The notes beneath the pieces were generated by a model. It searched no databases and was not told where the DNA came from. It was given only the letters and a program-made list of their open reading frames with translations. The translations under genes were made by a program, and so were the position numbers. This document shows, piece by piece, positions 60,326 to 64,000 of a DNA stretch of 64,000 bases. How positions within the stretch are numbered: the first letter of the stretch is position 1; each line of letters begins with the position of its first letter. Source of the stretch: Streptomyces parvus (lineage in GTDB: Bacteria; Actinomycetota; Actinomycetes; Streptomycetales; Streptomycetaceae); the NCBI RefSeq assembly GCF_032121415.1, contig NZ_CP135079.1, forward strand, positions 3,100,001 through 3,164,000, written 5' to 3'.

Positions 60326-60916
60326 TCATCCGCCGCCGCCGGACCAGAAGTCGGAACGGACATTGGGCCGGGGAAGCGGATAGACGTCCTTGTAGGCGGG
60401 ACCGTTCGGCCCGGTCTTGGGGGCGGCGACCTTCGACTCCTTCACACAGGGGCTGTCGGCCTCCAGGAAGGCCTGCCCCTTCCCCCGGAAGGAGACGCTG
60501 ACACCGAATCCGCTCCGGGTGACCGCGTAGACCGCCGGGAACTTCTCGTCCTTGTTGACCGCCTTGATCCGGTAGTCGTTCTTCCGCCAGAACGTCTCGG
60601 CGCGGTCCAGGAACGTCTGGCGGCGTTCGGGGGAGACGATGGTCATGACGGCACGCCGACGGGTCACCCCGCAGGCCCGCGTGGTGGTCGGCCCGTGAGC
60701 CCACTGCACGTCGGGGTCGATGCCCTTCAGGACGGCATCGAGCATGGCGTCGGACTGCTCGGCAGCCTCCTGCATATCCATCGTCCCGCTCTCCTTCCCG
60801 GCACTCGTGGCCTCCCCCCGCGAGCCGCTCTCGCTCCCGCACCCGGCCAGCGGAACCCCGAGGGCCAGGACCAGGACCACCGCGACGGGGGGCAGGGCCC
60901 GCTTCGCTCGCCTCAC
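60326..60916 (-). CDS. Lipoprotein, paralogue 1 of a flanking pair
   Basis: 196 residues. The lipobox LAGC gives acylated Cys26. Mature sequence: MDMQEAAEQSDAMLDAVLKG, then VQWAHGPTTTRACGVTRRRA, FWRKNDYRIKAVN and a final PRPNVRSDFWSGGGG. All these blocks recur in the lipoprotein at the right end of the window. The GTG at 60916 overlaps the stop of the DUF1023 gene (GTGA), so both are coupled. Confidence 0.8.
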   Translation of the reverse strand: MRRAKRALPPVAVVLVLALGVPLAGCGSESGSRGEATSAGKESGTMDMQEAAEQSDAMLDAVLKGIDPDVQWAHGPTTTRACGVTRRRAVMTIVSPERRQTFLDRAETFWRKNDYRIKAVNKDEKFPAVYAVTRSGFGVSVSFRGKGQAFLEADSPCVKESKVAAPKTGPNGPAYKDVYPLPRPNVRSDFWSGGGG

Positions 60917-63273
60917 TTCGGTTCCTCCATCTTGAGCCGGTCGGCGTTGCCCGACACGATCAGGGCGATGCTGTCCGCGGACACGGCGTCGCGTTCCGGG
61001 CTGAAGTAGTTCGAGTGCGAGTCCAGACTGATGCCGCTCCCGCTGACCAGGGGCGGCCCGTCGGCCACCGGGAAGCGCCGGGCCCCGAACGCCTTGCTCG
61101 CGGGATCCTTCCCGAACCAGAGGTCGTCGTCACCCGGATCGGCGAGATCGCCGGCGACGTACGCCCCGCCGGGCCCGCCCAGGGCCAGCCCGAGCCCGCC
61201 GACCGCGACCTGGGTCTTCGAGGGCAGTTTGGTCACCGGGTCGTTGGCGGCGGCCCCCACGAAGACGTGCTCGCTGCCGACGCCGAGGTCCACGGCGTGG
61301 TCGACGCCGACCCCCGGGCTGCCGACGAGGATGATGTCGTCGACGCCGGGGATCCCCCCGGGCCGGGCCGCTGCCGCGCCCACGGTCCGGGACCCGTAGG
61401 AGTGCCCGATGGCGGTCAGATGCGGGTCCTTGTTCTGGTTGGTGACGGAGATGCCGCCCATGAAGTCACGGTAGGCCACCCCGCCCTTCTCGGCCCGCCC
61501 GGTGCCCATGACGGCGAAGTAGCCGGCCGCCCCGTCCTTGTCCGGCAGCTGCGGGGCGTCGTACCCGAGCCAGACGATGGACGCCGTGGACTCGTCGTAC
61601 CCCTGCGCCCCGATCGCGGTGTCGCGGGCCCGCCCGAGGTCGTTCTTGGCGAACTCCTCGTCCAGGGACGTGTTGAGCCCCGGCACGTAAGCGGACACGT
61701 GCTGGGAGGCATCGGGGTTACCGAACGAGACCACAGCCCGCCCGTTGCCCTCATCCCCGATCCCGATGAGATACATGGGCGGCTTCCCGTTCTCGTTCAA
61801 CTGCCGCTCGATCTCGCGCAGCCCGGCCAGCTGGTCGCGGGCCTTGTCGGTGTCGACGCCCTCCAGCTTGTCGATGAGCGCCGGAAGGTTGCGGCGGTTG
61901 GCGGCGTCCCGGGCGAGGACCGGGATGCCGTCGAGGTTGCCGATCCGCTCCGGGACGAGCTCGATGTACCGCTCCCGCTCCTCCGGCGAGAGCCCGTCCC
62001 ACCAGGCCTTGCGCTGGGCGGGCGTGGCGTTCCGCGGGATCCGCTCGCTGAGGTGCGCGCGCTCGGCGTCCCGCACCTCGGCGTCGACCCGCGCCCCGGA
62101 CCCGGGTATCGCCAGCCCGGCGCCGGCACCGCCGACGGCCTTGTTCCAGTCCCAGGCCGCACCGATGTAGTCGCCCCGCGCCCACTTCTGCTCCGCGCCA
62201 CGGGTGTCGCGCCCCCACTGATCGGCGATGCGCTGCCCGGTCTCCCCCGGCCGCAGAACCGCGCCGACGACCCCTCGGACGTCACCCCCCACCCCGTCCC
62301 CGAGAAACCCACCGAGGAACCCGCCGCCGTGGGGACCTGCGGGTCTACCCGCGTCGACCGGCACGATGGGGTCGCCCTGGGGGAAGGGGTTGCCGCCTTG
62401 GGGGGTGTCGGGGTCTCCGGTGGTGGCGGTGTCGCCGGGGCGGCCGGTGGTGCCGCTCGTGCCGCTGGTACCGGTGGTACCGGTGGTACCGCTGGAACCG
62501 GGGGTACCGCTGGAACCGGGGGTGCCGCCGGTGGCGGTCTCACCCGTGGTACCGGTGCTGCCGGTACCACCGGTAAGGCTGGACTCGCCCTCCCCACCGC
62601 CTCCGTCGGCACCAGCGCCCAGGGAGTCATGGGGGCCGCTGCCGCTACCGTCGGCACTCCCGTCGCTGCTCCCGCCACCGGCCACGACGTCGCGTCCCGG
62701 CCCCGGGCACGAACTGCCGGTCAGTTCACAGATCGCGCTGCGGATCTCCGCGGTCAGCTGCTGCCCGGTCCCCGTGGCCATGAGCCCGCCGACGAGAGCG
62801 ACGACGACCAGGACGAGGCCGAGGTACTCCAGCGCGGTCTGCCCGCCGTCACGGCGAAGCTTCATCATCCCGGCGAAGCTGAAGAGCCGTTGCTCGGCCC
62901 GTTGCTCCGGGCCGCTGCGGAACCACCGACGGCTCTCCGGCCGGCACAGCAGCACGATGACGGCCACCGGTACGGCCGACCGCGCCACGCCTTGCCCCTC
63001 GGCCCCGCCGCTCAGCTCGGCGAGGACACCGAGGACGATCCAGGCCAGCACGGCGAGGAGCCCGTACCAGACGCGAACGCCGCCGTGACGGACGTACAGC
63101 GACAGCACGAAGACGGCGGCCCCGGGTAACGACGCGTAGAGCAGCAGCCCGAGGAGGTACCCGTCGACCGCGTCCACCGAGGACGCCGTCGACAGGGCCC
63201 GGACGCCGCCCACCAGGGTGGCCACGAAGAGCACGTGAAGCAGGATCAGCGCCGCCTGCAACGGCCGGGGCAT
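60913..63273 (-). CDS. Membrane/prepilin-like/DUF1023 hydrolase fusion protein
   Basis: 786 residues (ATG at 63273). Residues 1-115 hold about four membrane helices. A type IV/Flp-pilin-like segment follows at about 137-175: MMKLRRDGGQTALEYLGLVL then VVALVGGLMATG. A Gly/Ser/Thr-rich linker (about 190-305) joins it to an alpha/beta hydrolase of the DUF1023 family: GHSYGS with nucleophile Ser625, AND with Asp678 and SHSN with His753. The fold is thus a membrane part and an outside hydrolase. An internal ATG at 62868 begins exactly at the pilin-like part but lacks a ribosome site. The gene overlaps the downstream lipoprotein gene. Confidence 0.82.
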   Translation of the reverse strand: MPRPLQAALILLHVLFVATLVGGVRALSTASSVDAVDGYLLGLLLYASLPGAAVFVLSLYVRHGGVRVWYGLLAVLAWIVLGVLAELSGGAEGQGVARSAVPVAVIVLLCRPESRRWFRSGPEQRAEQRLFSFAGMMKLRRDGGQTALEYLGLVLVVVALVGGLMATGTGQQLTAEIRSAICELTGSSCPGPGRDVVAGGGSSDGSADGSGSGPHDSLGAGADGGGGEGESSLTGGTGSTGTTGETATGGTPGSSGTPGSSGTTGTTGTSGTSGTTGRPGDTATTGDPDTPQGGNPFPQGDPIVPVDAGRPAGPHGGGFLGGFLGDGVGGDVRGVVGAVLRPGETGQRIADQWGRDTRGAEQKWARGDYIGAAWDWNKAVGGAGAGLAIPGSGARVDAEVRDAERAHLSERIPRNATPAQRKAWWDGLSPEERERYIELVPERIGNLDGIPVLARDAANRRNLPALIDKLEGVDTDKARDQLAGLREIERQLNENGKPPMYLIGIGDEGNGRAVVSFGNPDASQHVSAYVPGLNTSLDEEFAKNDLGRARDTAIGAQGYDESTASIVWLGYDAPQLPDKDGAAGYFAVMGTGRAEKGGVAYRDFMGGISVTNQNKDPHLTAIGHSYGSRTVGAAAARPGGIPGVDDIILVGSPGVGVDHAVDLGVGSEHVFVGAAANDPVTKLPSKTQVAVGGLGLALGGPGGAYVAGDLADPGDDDLWFGKDPASKAFGARRFPVADGPPLVSGSGISLDSHSNYFSPERDAVSADSIALIVSGNADRLKMEEPK
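62447..62584. repeat. Low-complexity tandem repeats in the fusion-protein linker
   Basis: GGTACCGGT occurs twice in tandem with a partial third copy (62467-62490), followed by two 18-base units GCTGGAACCGGGGGTACC and GCTGGAACCGGGGGTGCC (62491-62526). All encode Gly/Thr/Ser in frame, so length changes would keep the frame. It is likely variable between strains. Confidence 0.85.
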
Positions 63274-63506
63274 CAACCGCCCACCCGCCCCCGCTACGGC
63301 AGCGCTTACATCGACGCCAACAGGGACCGGGCTTCTTCGTATGCCGGACAAGAGCAGTCCCCTACCTCGTGAGTGGGCGGAACGGGCGACAGGTCAGTCA
63401 CTCCGCGTATGCGACCACACGGGTAGGGGGCCCGACATGGGCCCCAGGACCCAATACAGGGCTCAAAGCCATTGCGCGTCAGCCGAGTTGAGCCACCCTG
63501 GCCCGA

Positions 63507-64000
63507 TCACGACCCGCTTGCCGACCAGAAGTCGGAGTGAATGTCGGGACGGGGGATGAGCTCCGCGCCGGGGTCGAGGGAGGCGGTGGCCGGGCTGGTG
63601 GAATCGGCTACCTCGGAGTGGCGGACGCAGGGGCTGTCCACGTCGAAATGCACTTGGCCCTTGTCTGCGACAGTCAGGCTCACTTGAAATCCGTCGTGAG
63701 TCCGCACAAAGATCGCAGGGGCGTCGACATGGCTGTTAATCGCGGTCACGCGGTAGCCGCTTTTCCGCCAGAACCTATCCACCACGCCCAGCAGGCTACC
63801 TCTCCGCTGGGGTGATACGACGGTCATGACTGTTCGCCTCCGCGTGACGGTGCAGCCCCCCGTCGTGGTCGGGCCATGCACCCAACGCACACTCGGATCG
63901 ATTTCGGCCAGCACACTGTCGAGCATCTCATCCGCGCGTTCAGCGGCATCCTGCATATCCATCTCTCTACCCCGATTCCCGGCACACCCCGCCAGTAGAG
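63507..64000 (-). CDS. Lipoprotein, paralogue 2 (5' end outside the window)
   Basis: Partial: the frame runs through the window edge. Near the edge is LLAGCAGNRGRE, a lipobox, directly followed by MDMQDAAERADEMLDSV. It matches paralogue 1 in MDMQ-A-E, WVHGPTTTGGC, TVTRRRTVM, FWRKSGYRV and SDFWSASG. The signal peptide start is beyond 64000. It lies upstream of the DUF1023 fusion gene on the same strand, with 233 bases between. Confidence 0.82.
   Translation of the reverse strand, partial: LLAGCAGNRGREMDMQDAAERADEMLDSVLAEIDPSVRWVHGPTTTGGCTVTRRRTVMTVVSPQRRGSLLGVVDRFWRKSGYRVTAINSHVDAPAIFVRTHDGFQVSLTVADKGQVHFDVDSPCVRHSEVADSTSPATASLDPGAELIPRPDIHSDFWSASGS

Noticed and set aside
62447..62584. A CRISPR-like repeat region.
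   Set aside because: Units are 9 and 18 bases, contiguous and in coding frame for a Gly/Thr linker; no spacers.
62868..63273. A separate gene start at the internal ATG (62868) of the DUF1023 fusion.
   Set aside because: The position fits the pilin-like start, but there is no ribosome site and the frame is open through the membrane part. Noted as a possibility only.
1..64000. tRNA, rRNA, insertion sequences, integrases and attachment sites.
   Set aside because: None could be recognised on either strand by reading; a covariance search for tRNAs and a transposase search would confirm.

Overview
The window is chromosomal DNA of a high-GC actinobacterium, almost certainly a Streptomyces. The coding regions have the strong third-position G/C bias of the genus. 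The gene set includes several Streptomyces hallmarks: the c-di-GMP-responsive anti-sigma factor RsiG, the nickel sensor Nur, the orphan nitrogen regulator GlnR, mycothiol synthase MshD, CsoR, Ppk and a Pho-controlled pst operon. From memory, the order resembles the S. coelicolor segment around SCO4135-SCO4202 read in reverse; that comparison is recollection, not a computed alignment. No rRNA, tRNA, CRISPR array, insertion sequence or phage gene was recognised.

Layout. 0.2-4.8 kb: a secreted NlpC/P60 endopeptidase, a receiver-PP2C phosphatase, a DUF2516 membrane protein, and an HbhA-like protein downstream of an XRE regulator that has a 13-bp-arm operator. 4.8-12.5 kb: an accessory-looking block with a MerR regulator fused to an alpha/beta hydrolase, a divergent hydrolase, a HAD phosphatase, two TetR regulators, a DrrAB-type exporter with twin operators, and an Eis-like acetyltransferase. 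12.5-17 kb: asparaginase, rsiG, dtd, and a nitrobindin-nur-ygfZ metal/redox run. 16.9-19.8 kb: a 33-residue membrane peptide and three overlapping genes for look-alike membrane-anchored proteins of unknown function. 19.9-24.8 kb: a DsrE-like protein and a sulfur block (sseA-sseC behind a cysteine-containing leader peptide), then envelope proteins and a MoaD-like carrier. 24.9-31.4 kb: glnR behind a translationally coupled 18-codon ORF, a LacI regulator, and an HtrA-like protease next to its probable two-component system.

31.4-42 kb: secreted and accessory functions (Tat-exported PI-PLC, beta-trefoil protein, a duplicated four-cysteine secreted protein, two GlxA-type AraC regulators, an isochorismatase-like hydrolase) and a possible operon of EamA exporter, PaiB-like protein and free-standing B3/B4 editing domain beside a divergent XRE-cupin regulator. 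42-56.3 kb: phosphate metabolism and stress: secreted 5'-nucleotidase, mshD, a deleted ABC-transporter remnant, ppk-CHAD-Nudix, PHO box-pstSCAB, a 40-bp perfect palindrome, pit with its PhoU-like partner, and csoR with its operator. 56.3-64 kb: small conserved proteins, a lipoprotein, a PAP2 phosphatase, a lytic transglycosylase-NlpC fusion, and a membrane/prepilin-like/DUF1023 hydrolase fusion flanked by two paralogous lipoproteins, the second of which runs off the window.

How parts work together. Phosphate scavenging (nucleotidase, PstSCAB, Pit), storage (Ppk, CHAD) and nucleotide clean-up (Nudix) are clustered. The PHO box and a hairpin after pstS suggest Pho-regulated, PstS-biased expression. 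Metal and redox control (Nur, CsoR, nitrobindin, YgfZ, MshD, rhodanese) recurs through the window. About nine genes have a TANNNT-like -10 hexamer ending 6-7 nt before the start codon, so leaderless transcripts appear common here.
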